From positions 992,001-1,056,000 of the forward strand of contig NZ_AQOV01000002.1 in the NCBI RefSeq assembly GCF_000365425.1: a DNA stretch of 64,000 bases, read 5' to 3'. This stretch comes from Methylomonas sp. MK1 (lineage in GTDB: Bacteria; Pseudomonadota; Gammaproteobacteria; Methylococcales; Methylomonadaceae). Shown piece after piece: positions 9,403 through 18,599 of this stretch. Numbering within the stretch: the first letter of the stretch is position 1; each line of letters starts with the position of its first letter. The notes below the pieces were generated by a model. The model did no database searches and had not been told where the DNA came from. It saw nothing but the letters and a program-made list of their open reading frames with translations. A program made the position numbers and the translations under genes.

Positions 9403-9604
9403 AACGCATTTTGTGTATGAAGTATGGAGCCAGCGAATTACTAAGTTGCTAATCCGGCCCTCTTTATTACCGGTATCCCGCTCCGGCTAAGTTTATCGAA
9501 GCCAAGTGGGCTATATCTTCCGGCAAGCCCGGAGCAAACGGTATTGAACGACCGGATAAAAACTCAGTGTTCAGGATGAATGTTAACTTACTCGGAGTAT
9601 CGCC

Positions 9605-10114
9605 ATGAAACACTATCTATTAATAATACTGGGCATTTTGCAATGCCTTATCGTCGTGCAAGCCATTGAACATGCGCCCGCTAAACCCATCAATCAAGAA
9701 CAATTACAGACAATAGTGCCTTACGCGGTGAAGGGGACGGTACAAACCTTTACCAAAACGGTTCACGGCGGCGTCCAGCATGTGGTAATCAAATCGGCGG
9801 ACAACACCTCGCAAATCAAATTAATCCAGGCGCATTTGCAAAAAAGGGCCGAGCAATATAAAGCAGGCGATTATTCTGTCACCGAACGTTTGCACGGTGC
9901 GGCAATGCCGGGGCTGGCGCAGTTAAAAACGGCTAAAGCCGATGATATTAAAGTGCAATATCAAGCTTTGGATAACGGCGGACAGATTCATTTTTCCACC
10001 GAATACCCCCAATTCGTTCAGGCCCTGCATGAGTGGTTCGATGCCCAAACCCAGGACCACGGCAATCCGGACATACCCGGTCACAATAGCCATCATTCAC
10101 CGCCTGCTGAATGA
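9605..10114 (+). CDS. Exported conserved hypothetical protein
   Basis: A 169-residue protein with a clear signal peptide (M-K-H-Y, hydrophobic core, likely cut after V-Q-A at residue 20). The mature part has H-G-G-V-Q-H-V-V, an L-I-Q-A-H-L-Q-K-R-A region, L-H-G-A-A-M-P-G-L, and A-L-H-E-W-F-D-A-Q near the end, followed by a His-rich tail. This pattern matches a proteobacterial periplasmic family often misnamed aspartate carbamoyltransferase; no catalytic motif of that enzyme is present. The many histidines hint at metal binding, but the function is unknown. A GGAGTATC binding site precedes the ATG. Confidence 0.75.
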   Translation: MKHYLLIILGILQCLIVVQAIEHAPAKPINQEQLQTIVPYAVKGTVQTFTKTVHGGVQHVVIKSADNTSQIKLIQAHLQKRAEQYKAGDYSVTERLHGAAMPGLAQLKTAKADDIKVQYQALDNGGQIHFSTEYPQFVQALHEWFDAQTQDHGNPDIPGHNSHHSPPAE

Positions 10115-10125
10115 TATTGTTGACT

Positions 10126-10240
10126 CGGCCCTTAATTACCTGGGGCCTTCATTCCCGCAAAGGCGGGAGCCGTTTAGACTGCGCAGCGAAGCCAATATTG
10201 TCGCTCCCGCCTTGACTGGAGCGACAATATTTAAGGGCCG
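10126..10240. repeat. Composite palindromic repeat element
   Basis: Three nested inverted repeats in 115 bases. The ends are a perfect 10-bp inverted repeat (10126-10135 and 10231-10240). Inside are a 6-bp stem on the widespread TTCCCGC...GCGGGA motif (10153-10158 and 10163-10168) and a perfect 14-bp stem (10194-10207 and 10218-10231). It lies just after the stop codon of the exported protein. The layout resembles a REP/BIME or a small non-autonomous element. It may also end the upstream transcript, although no T-tract follows. Confidence 0.7.
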
Positions 10241-10387
10241 GGTTAGCAAATAGGCATGGGAACTCAACTCGTGGGTTCCCTCATTTCCCTAGCCTTATGC
10301 TTAGAATAGAAAAGTGGGGCAATTACTCGACGCTTAAAGCGTTCCTTCTGGCAAAATACTTGGCTATCTACAAGCCGGGTCTGCGTC

Positions 10388-12193
10388 ATGCTCGAAAAAT
10401 CAATTGGTCAATCAGCCGCAATCCTGAATAGTGATTTCATCGCCATCGCGATAATTAAGGATAGGCACATCGTTTGGGCCAACGCGGCCATGCATCGTAT
10501 TTTTGCTTACGAGCCGGATGAACTAATTGGGCAGGCTACCCGAAACCTGTTTCTTGACCAGGACAGCTATGAGGCATTCGGGCGTGAGGCTTACGCTGCT
10601 ATTGCGGAGGGCAGCACCTATACCGGCATCATCCCGCAGAAGCGCAAGGATGGCTCGACGGGTTGGTATGAATTCAATATTTCAAGTTTCGGGGATTGCT
10701 CTGATGTGGCCGTGGGGGCAATCGTCGATAGAACCGCAAGCTATCAAGGTCTTCAAAAACTAGAAGTGAGCGAGTCCCGCTATCGGTCAGTCGTGGAAGA
10801 TCAGACCGAGGTTATCAGTCGGTTCCTGCCTGACGGAACCTTTCTGTTCGTCAATGATGTTTTTTGTCGGGTTTTCGGCAAAGTCGCCGACGAGTTGATT
10901 GGTCATCGCTGGCATCCGGCAGCCCATCCCGACGATATTCCCATGATCGAGGCCAGGCTAAGCGAGATGTCGCCGGACCACCCCGTCGTCACCATCGAGA
11001 ACAGGGTGTATGTCGCTGGGGGCGAACTGCGCTGGATGCAATTCATCAATCGAGGATTCTACGATATTGGCGGCATACTCAAGGAAATTCAGTCGGTTGG
11101 TCGCGACATTGCAGCCCAGCACGAAGCTTTGACCAAGTTGCAGGCAAGCGAGGAACGTTACCGAACGCTGGTGGAGGCAACCAGTGTCGTGACATGGTTC
11201 TGCCCTGCCAATGGTCTTCAGGTTGCCCCCCAACCGGCGTGGATGGCATTCACCGGCCAGACGGCGGAAGAAATGCTCGGCGCGGGGTGGGCCAAGGTCG
11301 TGCATCCCGACGATGTCGAAGCGGCTGCGGCGCTCTGGAAATCCGCAGTCGAGCGCGGCGAACCGTTCTTGAACGTACACCGCATTCGCCGCCATGATGG
11401 CGTATGGCGCTGGATGAACGTGCGTGCGGTGCCGGTTCGCGATAGACAAGGCCGCATTCTCGAATGGATGGGCATGGGCCAGGATGTTACCGAGCAAAAG
11501 CAGGCCGAAATGGCGCTGGCAGAAAGCGAGGAACAACTCGAAATGGCGCTGGCGGCATCGGGATTGGTTTTATGGGATTGGCATATTCCTGAACGTAAAG
11601 TCACAACAGGCAATCGCTGGTTCGAATTACTCGGCTACAACAAGGAGGAGTTGGGCGACAACGAAGACGACTGGATGGATTTGGTCAATCCCAAGGACCT
11701 TGAACACTTCAAACAGAAAATCTCAGCGCATTTGCAGGGTGAAACCGTCAGCTTCGAAAGCGAACACCGGTTGAGGCACAAGGATGGCCATTGGGTATCG
11801 GTCGAAGCAAGAGGCAGGGTTACCCTTCGGGACAGGCAAAATAACCCGCTACGCATGGTCGGCACGATATTGGATATTAGCCAACGCAAGCGCCTGAATG
11901 AAGAAGGTGTGGACTTGCTGAAGCGGATTGAATCGCTCATACGCGAAAGTTCATCGCCTTTAACCTCTAAGGCAGAAAACGTTAAAGCAGCCGAAAGTCT
12001 GACCAAGCGGCAGCGGCAGATTCTCGGGATGATTGCTACGGGAATGACCTCTGCCGAAATCGGAAGACAGCTACACCTAGCCACGCCAACGGTCATCTCG
12101 CACCGCAGGAACCTGATGGCAAATCTAGGCCTGCACAGCACGGCCGAAGTCACGCGCTTTGCCATCGATCACGGTCTGATTACTACCAAGTAG
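10388..12193 (+). CDS. Four-PAS LuxR-type transcriptional regulator
   Basis: A 601-residue soluble protein of four PAS domains (about 10-120, 130-245, 255-375, 380-500; PAC-type segments include W-M-Q-F-I-N-R and W-M-N-V-R-A-V) joined directly to a LuxR helix-turn-helix at about 535-601. That domain begins L-T-K-R-Q-R-Q-I and contains M-T-S-A-E-I-G-R-Q-L. There is neither a kinase nor a receiver domain, so it reads as a one-component sensor-regulator. A long palindrome that could be its operator lies 78 bases downstream. The ATG at 10388 has only a weak binding site. The signal is unknown. Confidence 0.88.
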   Translation: MLEKSIGQSAAILNSDFIAIAIIKDRHIVWANAAMHRIFAYEPDELIGQATRNLFLDQDSYEAFGREAYAAIAEGSTYTGIIPQKRKDGSTGWYEFNISSFGDCSDVAVGAIVDRTASYQGLQKLEVSESRYRSVVEDQTEVISRFLPDGTFLFVNDVFCRVFGKVADELIGHRWHPAAHPDDIPMIEARLSEMSPDHPVVTIENRVYVAGGELRWMQFINRGFYDIGGILKEIQSVGRDIAAQHEALTKLQASEERYRTLVEATSVVTWFCPANGLQVAPQPAWMAFTGQTAEEMLGAGWAKVVHPDDVEAAAALWKSAVERGEPFLNVHRIRRHDGVWRWMNVRAVPVRDRQGRILEWMGMGQDVTEQKQAEMALAESEEQLEMALAASGLVLWDWHIPERKVTTGNRWFELLGYNKEELGDNEDDWMDLVNPKDLEHFKQKISAHLQGETVSFESEHRLRHKDGHWVSVEARGRVTLRDRQNNPLRMVGTILDISQRKRLNEEGVDLLKRIESLIRESSSPLTSKAENVKAAESLTKRQRQILGMIATGMTSAEIGRQLHLATPTVISHRRNLMANLGLHSTAEVTRFAIDHGLITTK

Positions 12194-12271
12194 CGCATCC
12201 AAGCTCTTCGATTTTATGTGATTGGCATATATGTGCTAAATAATTACCATATACAGGTGGTTATTTTTTTG

Positions 12272-12327
12272 GCTCATTACCGTATGCTTTTTACATGAAT
12301 TTATGTAAAAAGCATACGGTAATGAGC
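12272..12327. promoter_or_regulatory. 56-bp near-perfect palindrome over a start codon
   Basis: 12272-12296 and 12303-12327 are perfect 25-base inverted copies; of the six central bases four also pair, so 27 of 28 positions are symmetric. The ATG of the next gene (12322-12324) lies in the right arm. Neither exit of the stem has a T-tract (T-rich DNA precedes it on both strands), so it is not an intrinsic terminator. A related half-site, ATTACCATAT at 12243-12252, resembles ATTACCGTAT in the left arm. It could be a transcription-factor operator, a start-codon-hiding RNA hairpin or an RNase III target. Confidence 0.75.
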
Positions 12328-12606
12328 AAAATAGACTTCGGGCAAAATTGCCCACTTGCGCGATTTTTGGAAGAGGAATCGATGATAGACAATGGCGGAC
12401 GCAAAGCCCAGTTCGCCAGCACTTTGTTACTCGGGCTAGGCTATCCGCTTTATATCAAGCCACCCGACAATAAATTCAATGCGTATTTGTTGCGGCAAAT
12501 TCAGGAGGAAAGGCAGAATGATCTATTGTCGGAAATGGCAAGCATTTGTTCGCATTGCCCTCAATTAGCTCACTGCGAGGCAGGAGCCTTATTTCAGGTC
12601 TGCTAG
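12322..12606 (+). CDS. Small cysteine-motif protein
   Basis: A 94-residue protein starting M-S-K-I-D-F-G-Q-N-C. The ATG at 12322 lies inside the palindrome and has no visible ribosome binding site; an in-frame TTG/ATG further left would also lie in the palindrome. It has C10 and, near the end, a C-x-x-C at 76-79 followed by C85 and C94, which suggests a bound metal or disulfides. The middle is a helical L-L-R-Q-I-Q-E-E-R-Q-N segment. No family recognised. Its last 18 bases overlap the convergent YkgJ-type gene, another cysteine-cluster protein. Confidence 0.6.
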   Translation: MSKIDFGQNCPLARFLEEESMIDNGGRKAQFASTLLLGLGYPLYIKPPDNKFNAYLLRQIQEERQNDLLSEMASICSHCPQLAHCEAGALFQVC

Positions 12607-13095
12607 AGACCAATCCGCAAACCACTCCGGCAATTCGCGCGACTCGCCTAGAGCGAGTAGTCGATGATCGATGCCGTCATGATTGCCCCACACTACTTCG
12701 TTCAGCGCGCCATCGGTAACGAGCAATTCGATATCCTTGCAGTAAAGCCCCTGGTCGCGCTGGACATAGAAACCGTAAGTCCGGCAAGCGATAGGGCGGT
12801 GGGCATAGACCAGGCAGGCGCCTTTCGCTTGGTCCAGCAGAGGGCAGATGACCGGGCGTGATACTTGGCCGGCCAGCACGGCTATCTCTTTGCTGATTTC
12901 CTTAAGTTGTTCTTGGGGTAAGGCCATTAGACCCTCTTGCAGACAATGCCATTCTTCTGCGGTGATTTTGGGTACTGCGGCAAGCCGTCGACAACAGCCA
13001 TCGCAACCCTGGCGGCATAGCCAATCGGGTTGGCCGTCGCGGATGGTTTTTACGCGCGTGTTGATATCTGTCTGGAGCTGGGTGAGGGTATTCAT
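12589..13095 (-). CDS. YkgJ-family cysteine cluster protein
   Basis: A 168-residue protein from M-N-T-L-T-Q; the frame is open 35 codons further upstream, but that part is not family-like. The signature C-x-x-x-C-x-x-C-C is present at residues 27-35, followed later by C-P-L-L-D, C-L-V-Y-x-x-R-P-I-A-C-R-x-Y-G, the usual YkgJ/FliB-like zinc or iron cluster ligand set. Members are small soluble proteins of unclear role that bind metal through about eight cysteines. The 3' end overlaps the convergent cysteine-motif gene. Confidence 0.87.
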   Translation of the reverse strand: MNTLTQLQTDINTRVKTIRDGQPDWLCRQGCDGCCRRLAAVPKITAEEWHCLQEGLMALPQEQLKEISKEIAVLAGQVSRPVICPLLDQAKGACLVYAHRPIACRTYGFYVQRDQGLYCKDIELLVTDGALNEVVWGNHDGIDHRLLALGESRELPEWFADWSLADLK

Positions 13096-13266
13096 TTGAA
13101 TATACTGCCTGTTTAACCAGGTTTTGCAAAGCCTTTCCGAGCATGACGCCGGTTCGGCGCGGTCTAAATAGCCGGCTGCTTTTAACCGGATCCTAATCAA
13201 AGCTTAAGTAGATTTTAAGTCGCCAAACTTAGAATTTTCCGCAAGCGAATAACTTGTGGAGTGATT

Positions 13267-13452
13267 ATGTGCGACTCGAATACTTTATTGAATCAACAGC
13301 TTGGCGAAAAACGCATTGGCGGCGGCACGTATGTTGCCATTGACGGCATCTTAAAATATTGCATAACAGCGCCCTTATTTGAACTGCCGATAGATTTTAA
13401 GGAATGGTACAAACCAGCCGGCAGTAATATCCCGCAACTTTATCACTTCTAA
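13267..13452 (+). CDS. Small hypothetical protein
   Basis: A 61-residue protein starting M-C-D-S-N-T. The ATG at 13267 is preferred to the GTG at 13261 because a GGAG binding site (13258-13261) is spaced five bases before it. Features: a glycine-rich G-E-K-R-I-G-G-G-T-Y segment and an aromatic C-terminal half (F-K-E-W-Y-K-P). No family recognised. Confidence 0.5.
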   Translation: MCDSNTLLNQQLGEKRIGGGTYVAIDGILKYCITAPLFELPIDFKEWYKPAGSNIPQLYHF

Positions 13453-13554
13453 TGCGTGCCGCGGTGTCCATCCCGCAGCGGCATCGCTCTATGTCTTAAG
13501 CATAAATGCTGAAATGTTATCTAACGATTTAAACATGTCTGTTTTGGAGAAAAA

Positions 13555-13944
13555 ATGACACAAAAATATTTACCCACTATGTTGGTACTTGCCACATTAA
13601 CCAGCGGCTGCGCATCCATGAGTGGTTGGCATCCGATCATCGATCCGCGCTTGGACCAACAGCCGGAAACCGCGCAGCGTGACATGGTCGAGTGCAAGTC
13701 GCTTGCTGAGCAAGCGTCCGATATTACCAAAGAAATCGGTATGGGTGCGGGTGTCGGTGCGGTTACCGGTGCGGCGGGCGGCGCGGCAGTCGGTGCGATA
13801 GCCGGCAGCGCCGCAACCGGTGCCGCCGGTGGTGCTATTTTGGCTATTCCCGCCGGACTGTGGGAAGGATACAAAGCTAACGAAGGCTTTAAACGGGCAT
13901 TTAAAACCTGCATGCGTCAACGCGGTCATACGCTGGTTAACTAA
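13555..13944 (+). CDS. Glycine-zipper lipoprotein
   Basis: A 129-residue predicted lipoprotein: short signal peptide ending in the lipobox L-T-S-G-C with the lipidated cysteine at residue 19. The middle (about 61-105) is a run of Gly/Ala at three- to four-residue spacing (glycine zipper), typical of small envelope proteins that insert into or span a membrane. The remaining cysteines, C-K-S-L and C-M-R-Q-R-G-H, could pair. An A-rich leader with GGAG precedes the ATG. Likely outer-membrane or periplasmic; no partner is visible nearby. Confidence 0.78.
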   Translation: MTQKYLPTMLVLATLTSGCASMSGWHPIIDPRLDQQPETAQRDMVECKSLAEQASDITKEIGMGAGVGAVTGAAGGAAVGAIAGSAATGAAGGAILAIPAGLWEGYKANEGFKRAFKTCMRQRGHTLVN

Positions 13945-14092
13945 ACAAAACCTCTGAAAATACCTGATTGCTGCGTATGCGGGAGAGCCGCTATTTAAGG
14001 ACCGAGTGAATAGTTCTACACATTATAAATATCCGTTATCAGGCAGTGGCTTGATACTATATCGCCTGGATATTTGTTGAACTTATTTAGAA

Positions 14093-14653
14093 ATGACGAT
14101 GCGTGAATTAACTGACCGAGAGTTGTATCAGGCCCTGCAATACGCCAAAAGTCAGGATGAAAATGCTGGCCGAGCCATACTTCAGCAATTCCAAACCGAG
14201 CAACCGGCGTTGGCGCAAACCGTCTTTGGCGTGTTTTCGGCGTTGATTGCCGACAAGGATAGAAATTTGGCAAATCTATTCATGGATCTTTGCTTCGATG
14301 TAATTTGCGTATTCAAGCATGCTTTCGGCGATTTGCCGGATCAGCGGGTCTTGAGCATGGAATGGTTACAGAACACCGCCGCCTTACTCGATGCCGAGTT
14401 GCAGGCATTCATGCCGGGTAACCAGATGGATACGAAGTTTCGCGATAAATTTCAGAATCGATTTACCGAGCGCCTGATCGACAGCAACTCGCAACCTGAC
14501 TTGGTTAAATTCATGGACGAAACGATCAGCGAATATGTCGCCGAAAGCCCGGCTGATCCGGATGCGCTGCGCACCACCCGGACCATGATTTTTGTCGTTA
14601 TTCAGCTATTTTGCGCGATGTACGATCAGGCGGAACGCCAGACCAAGGCTTAA
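14093..14653 (+). CDS. Hypothetical soluble protein
   Basis: A 186-residue protein with no recognised domain, no signal peptide and no strong membrane helix. It is largely helical by pattern, with a conserved-looking centre, L-F-M-D-L-C-F-D-V-I-C-V-F-K-H-A-F-G, and a C-terminal helix ending in Y-D-Q-A-E-R-Q. The start could be the ATG at 14093 or at 14099; neither has a good binding site. It converges with the tpx end of the long minus-strand operon. Confidence 0.65.
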   Translation: MTMRELTDRELYQALQYAKSQDENAGRAILQQFQTEQPALAQTVFGVFSALIADKDRNLANLFMDLCFDVICVFKHAFGDLPDQRVLSMEWLQNTAALLDAELQAFMPGNQMDTKFRDKFQNRFTERLIDSNSQPDLVKFMDETISEYVAESPADPDALRTTRTMIFVVIQLFCAMYDQAERQTKA

Positions 14654-14708
14654 TAATCTCTGCGGCTAGGAGTAGCCCGGCCGTAGATAGATCTTTAGCC
14701 TGTTCTTT

Positions 14709-14736
14709 GCACCGAGCTGAAAGTCGGGCTCGGCGC
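14709..14736 (-). terminator. Hairpin downstream of tpx
   Basis: A 9-bp stem with one G-U pair (14728-14736 with 14709-14717) lies just after the tpx stop and between convergent genes. No T-tract follows, so it may be a processing or Rho-related stem rather than a full intrinsic terminator. Confidence 0.35.
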
Positions 14737-14743
14737 GCTGGAT

Positions 14744-15247
14744 TTAAGGTTGATGCAGCGCGGCCAACGCGCTGACATAATCGGGCTCGTCGGCAATTTC
14801 ACTGACCAACTGGGTATAGATCACTTTGTCGTTTTCGTCGATGATGACGATGGCGCGGGCGGTCAGGCCGGCCAAAATGCTGTCCAATAGTTCGACGCCA
14901 TAGTCGTGGGCAAATTTGGAACGGAAGCTGGAGAGCGGCACGACGTGTTTGATGCCTTCGACTTCGCAAAACCGTACTTGCGCGAACGGCAGGTCGGCTG
15001 ACACTACCAGCACCACGGTATTATCCAGATGCGCGGCTTTTTCGTTGAATTTACGGGTCGAGGTGGCGCAGGTTGGCGTATCCAGGCTGGGGACAATATT
15101 CAGCACTTTGCGCTTGCCGGCGAACTCGGCCAAACCCACATCCTGCATTTTACGATTGGTTAGCTGGAAATCCGGCGCTGGCGTACCAACCGCCGGTAAA
15201 TCGCCGACAGTGTTGATAGGTTTGCCTTGGAAAGTAATGGTTGCCAT
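14744..15247 (-). CDS. tpx: Thiol peroxidase (atypical 2-Cys peroxiredoxin)
   Basis: A 167-residue protein, the usual Tpx length. The peroxidatic cysteine is C60 in S-L-D-T-P-T-C and the resolving cysteine is C94 in V-R-F-C-E-V-E-G. Tpx reduces hydroperoxides, forming an intramolecular disulfide that thioredoxin reduces; it is cytoplasmic or periplasmic depending on the species, and no signal peptide is seen here. It is the last gene of the ndk-to-tpx run, 26 bases after der. Confidence 0.95.
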   Translation of the reverse strand: MATITFQGKPINTVGDLPAVGTPAPDFQLTNRKMQDVGLAEFAGKRKVLNIVPSLDTPTCATSTRKFNEKAAHLDNTVVLVVSADLPFAQVRFCEVEGIKHVVPLSSFRSKFAHDYGVELLDSILAGLTARAIVIIDENDKVIYTQLVSEIADEPDYVSALAALHQP

Positions 15248-15273
15248 AGGAATGCTCCAGGTATCTTGAGTTG

Positions 15274-16665
15274 TTATTTTTTTCGTTTACTGAAATCGAT
15301 CAAGCGCTTGCGTTTTTTAACTTGGCGATCGCTTAGTGGATTTTTCTGACCTTGAAACGGGTTTTCCGGCGACTTGAATACCAAGCGTATCGGTGTACCC
15401 GTCAGTCGCAGCTGGTCGCGGAAATAGTTCATCAAATAGCGTTTGTAGGCGCCGGGCAGGGAATCGGTCTGAGTGCCGTGTATTACTACTACCGGCGGAT
15501 TGCGGCCGCCTTGATGCGCGTACTTTAATTTGATGCGACGGCCACCGACCAATGGCGGCTGATGCGCTGTCAGGGCGTCGGTCAAAATCCGGGTCAGCAA
15601 GGGCGTGGACATATCGGTCATGGCCGAGTCGTACAAGGTATGCACTACGTCGAACAACTTGCCGACGCCGCTGCCGTGTAAGGCCGAAATGGGGTGTTTT
15701 TCGGCAAACTCCAGAAACGACAATTTGATCTCGATCTGTTTTTTCACGAAATCGCGGTGTTCGGCGTTCAGGCCATCCCATTTATTCAGGCCGATGATCA
15801 AGGCGCGGCCAGCTTCTAGCACCAAGCCCAGAATATGCGCATCCTGATCGGTGACACCTTCGCGGGCGTCGATCAAATAAATCACCACATGAGCTTTTTC
15901 GATAGCTTGCAGCGATTTGATGATGCTGAATTTTTCCACCGTCAACGATACCCTGGATCGGCGGCGCATGCCGGCGGTATCGATCAAGGTGAATTTCTGA
16001 CCGTTGCGTTCGAAGGGGATATAAATACTGTCGCGGGTTGTGCCGGCTTCGTCGAACACTACGACGCGTTCCTCGCCGAGCAGTCGATTCACTAAAGTCG
16101 ATTTGCCGACATTGGGGCGGCCGACGATGGCAATGGCGATACCCGGATCTTGTTCTTCGAATTCGTCCTCGACTACCGGCAACAGCTCGTCGATGCGATC
16201 CAGCAAGTCGTGGACATTGCGGCCGTGCGTGGCCGCGATACCGATGGGTTCGCCGAGCGCCAGGCTATAAAAATCGTTGGTCACGGTATTGCTGTCTATG
16301 CCGTCAACTTTATTGACTACCAGCACTACCGGTTTGCCAAGCTTGCGCAACATGTCGGCAATGGCTTCGTCGATGGCGTTGAGGCCATCGCGGGCGTCGA
16401 CTAGAAAAAACACGACGTCGGCTTCCTGCAAGGCGATTTCCACCTGCTTTTTGGCGAAGACGTCTATGCCTTCCTGTTCGTTGGTAATCCCGCCGGTATC
16501 TACTATCAGACAATCGCGTTCACCGCGTTTGACGCGACCGTATTGGCGGTCGCGGGTCAGGCCGGGATAGTCGGCGACTAATGCTTCGCGACTTCGCGTT
16601 AGATAATTGAACAGTGTGGATTTGCCGACATTGGGGCGGCCCACTAGGGCTATAACGGGTAACAT
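15274..16665 (-). CDS. der: Ribosome assembly GTPase Der (EngA)
   Basis: A 463-residue protein with two tandem GTPase domains: each has a P-loop G-R-P-N-V-G-K-S-T, followed by the T-R-D switch, D-T-G-G / D-T-A-G-M and N-K-V-D / N-K-W-D. A KH-like C-terminal domain and a basic tail ([14 protein letters not shown]) follow. Der works in maturation of the 50S subunit. It follows bamB by four bases, as is common in gammaproteobacteria. Confidence 0.97.
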   Translation of the reverse strand: MLPVIALVGRPNVGKSTLFNYLTRSREALVADYPGLTRDRQYGRVKRGERDCLIVDTGGITNEQEGIDVFAKKQVEIALQEADVVFFLVDARDGLNAIDEAIADMLRKLGKPVVLVVNKVDGIDSNTVTNDFYSLALGEPIGIAATHGRNVHDLLDRIDELLPVVEDEFEEQDPGIAIAIVGRPNVGKSTLVNRLLGEERVVVFDEAGTTRDSIYIPFERNGQKFTLIDTAGMRRRSRVSLTVEKFSIIKSLQAIEKAHVVIYLIDAREGVTDQDAHILGLVLEAGRALIIGLNKWDGLNAEHRDFVKKQIEIKLSFLEFAEKHPISALHGSGVGKLFDVVHTLYDSAMTDMSTPLLTRILTDALTAHQPPLVGGRRIKLKYAHQGGRNPPVVVIHGTQTDSLPGAYKRYLMNYFRDQLRLTGTPIRLVFKSPENPFQGQKNPLSDRQVKKRKRLIDFSKRKK

Positions 16666-16669
16666 GAAT

Positions 16670-17881
16670 TTATTTTGCTCTCAAGGCGGCCAAGGTGCCG
16701 TCTTTGGCGTAAATGTAAACAGTGTCGTCCACGACTACCGGCTTGGCTTCTATCGCCGCTTTACTGACCTGAATGCGGCCCAATTGGCGGCCGTCGCTAT
16801 TGGACAGCCAATGTACGTAGCCTTCGAAATCGCCAACTACCACATAATTTTGATAAACCACCGCCGCCGTCAATTGGCGGTTGTGTAAGTCTTTTTGTTT
16901 CCACAACGAGGCGCCGCTACGTTGATCCAGTTGCCAGACCTCGCTTTGCGTATCACTGACATAAAGGTAACGATAATCCAGGCTCAGGCCGGTGTAGGAC
17001 GACACCGCTTCGTTGCGCCACAGCACGTCGCCGTCCACTTCCGAAACAGAGGACGCGCCGCCGGTGAAGCCGGCAATATAAATGGCCCCGCGCGCCGCGA
17101 CCGGATCGACATCCAGATCGACTAAGCGTTCGACTTCGGAACGGCCGCTCGGAATCGCGATCGTGGCTTCCCAGATGGATTTGCCGTCTCTTAATTGCAG
17201 GGCTTCCAGCTTGCCGTTAGCCGAGCCGGCGATCACATTGTCGTCAATGATGATGGGCGCGCCGGTGCCGCGGATACTCAAGGCGGGTACGTTGTGCTCG
17301 AAGGTCCATAGTTGCGCGCCGTTATCTTCTTTTAGGCCAATAATCTTGCCGTCGGTGGTACGGACGATGACAATACCGCGACTGACCACAGGGGCGGCCA
17401 ATACTTCGCTAGGCACGTCTATTTTCCAGCGTTGTTCGCCGCTGGCTTTGTCAAAACCTATGACTTCGCCGGTGCTGGTGCCCATCACCACCGTGTGCAC
17501 ACCCAGGCCGGGACCGGCCGAGAAGCTGTAATCGGTGTTGTTTTCCCAGGTCAGGCTGCCGTTGCCGGCCCCGCGAGCTTGCAAATGGCCTTTGTTGTCG
17601 CCCACGTAAATAGTGCCTTCGGCGACTGCGGGTATCAGTTTCAGATATTTTTCGTCCGCGCCATTACCGATTGATTCCTTCCACAGCACCTCGACCTGCA
17701 CTTCCGGGGTATATTCCTGCAAGGCGGCCGGCGGATCGGCGTTGTCGTCGTCGCCGGTAATATATTCCGTTAAGCCTGAGATAAAATCGCGTCCGGCATC
17801 CAGTCCCGCGCAGCCGGCCAGCATTGGCAGACAAGCAAGCAGCGGGAAAAGTGAGCGGTATCTGATGTTCCTGATTAACAT
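16670..17881 (-). CDS. bamB: Outer membrane protein assembly factor BamB
   Basis: A 403-residue lipoprotein: signal peptide with lipobox L-A-G-C (C24), then repeated PQQ-like beta-propeller blades with tryptophan-docking motifs such as G-E-Q-R-W-K and G-A-Q-L-W-T. BamB is the propeller lipoprotein of the BAM complex that folds outer-membrane beta-barrels. It is 28 bases after yfgM and directly before der, the conserved order. Confidence 0.95.
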   Translation of the reverse strand: MLIRNIRYRSLFPLLACLPMLAGCAGLDAGRDFISGLTEYITGDDDNADPPAALQEYTPEVQVEVLWKESIGNGADEKYLKLIPAVAEGTIYVGDNKGHLQARGAGNGSLTWENNTDYSFSAGPGLGVHTVVMGTSTGEVIGFDKASGEQRWKIDVPSEVLAAPVVSRGIVIVRTTDGKIIGLKEDNGAQLWTFEHNVPALSIRGTGAPIIIDDNVIAGSANGKLEALQLRDGKSIWEATIAIPSGRSEVERLVDLDVDPVAARGAIYIAGFTGGASSVSEVDGDVLWRNEAVSSYTGLSLDYRYLYVSDTQSEVWQLDQRSGASLWKQKDLHNRQLTAAVVYQNYVVVGDFEGYVHWLSNSDGRQLGRIQVSKAAIEAKPVVVDDTVYIYAKDGTLAALRAK

Positions 17882-17909
17882 GCTAAAGCGTGTATCCGTT
17901 GGAGTGAGC

Positions 17910-18566
17910 TTAATTGGCGGTCGCCGGGGCAGCGTTGCTCGGCGTCGCGACGTCGTCCAGTTTGAACTGAGTCAACGGCGTGGCTTGACCGGTTCTGATT
18001 GCGCTTTGGTAAGCGCTACGAGCTTCGTCCAAGCGGTCCAGCGCCACATACAGGTCACCCTGCAATTCGTCGTAACTGGCGGAAAATCCTTCGGATTTGG
18101 CGGGATCGACCGCAGCGATCAATTGCAAGCCTTGTTCGTATTGACCGGTAGCCAACATTAACTGAATCAGACGCAGACGGGCGACATGTCTTAATTCATC
18201 GCTGTCGGCTTCTTTGATTGATTTTTCCAGAATCGCTTTAGCGCCTTCCAGATCGCCTTTTTGCACTTTACTTTTGGCCAGTTGCAGGCCGGCATAGTGG
18301 GCGTAAGCGGTGCCGGGAAATTCGAGAGGCAAGCGTTCCGCCAGTTTTTCGGTGGATTCGCTATTGTCCTTGGCCGCGCTGTCCAATAATTGTTGGTACA
18401 TTTGCGAGGCTTGGTTGCGTTTGTCCAGTTGGTGGTTTTGCCAAAGATTCCAGCCGCTCACCAATACTATTGCGGTGACAACACCGGCGATCAATGAAGT
18501 CTGATTGGCTTCCCACCATTTTTTCAACTGTTCCAGCTGTTCTTCTTCGGTATCGTAAATTGCCAC
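17910..18566 (-). CDS. yfgM: YfgM, ancillary SecYEG/periplasmic chaperone factor
   Basis: A 218-residue protein with an acidic N-terminus (Y-D-T-E-E-E-Q-L-E-Q-L-K-K-W-W), one membrane helix at about 24-42, and a periplasmic tetratricopeptide region. In E. coli YfgM binds the Sec translocon with PpiD. It has the family length and the usual position between hisS and bamB. Confidence 0.92.
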   Translation of the reverse strand: MAIYDTEEEQLEQLKKWWEANQTSLIAGVVTAIVLVSGWNLWQNHQLDKRNQASQMYQQLLDSAAKDNSESTEKLAERLPLEFPGTAYAHYAGLQLAKSKVQKGDLEGAKAILEKSIKEADSDELRHVARLRLIQLMLATGQYEQGLQLIAAVDPAKSEGFSASYDELQGDLYVALDRLDEARSAYQSAIRTGQATPLTQFKLDDVATPSNAAPATAN

Positions 18567-18599
18567 GGTAGTTCTCTTCTATTCTCAGGTTACAAGGGA

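Noticed and set aside
10349..10365. A sigma-54 promoter-like sequence (TGGCA...TTGG) before the PAS-LuxR gene
   Set aside because: The -12 GC pair is replaced by GG, so the match to the consensus is incomplete.
12272..12327. Reading the long palindrome as an intrinsic terminator
   Set aside because: Runs of T precede the stem on both strands and none follows it, the reverse of a terminator.
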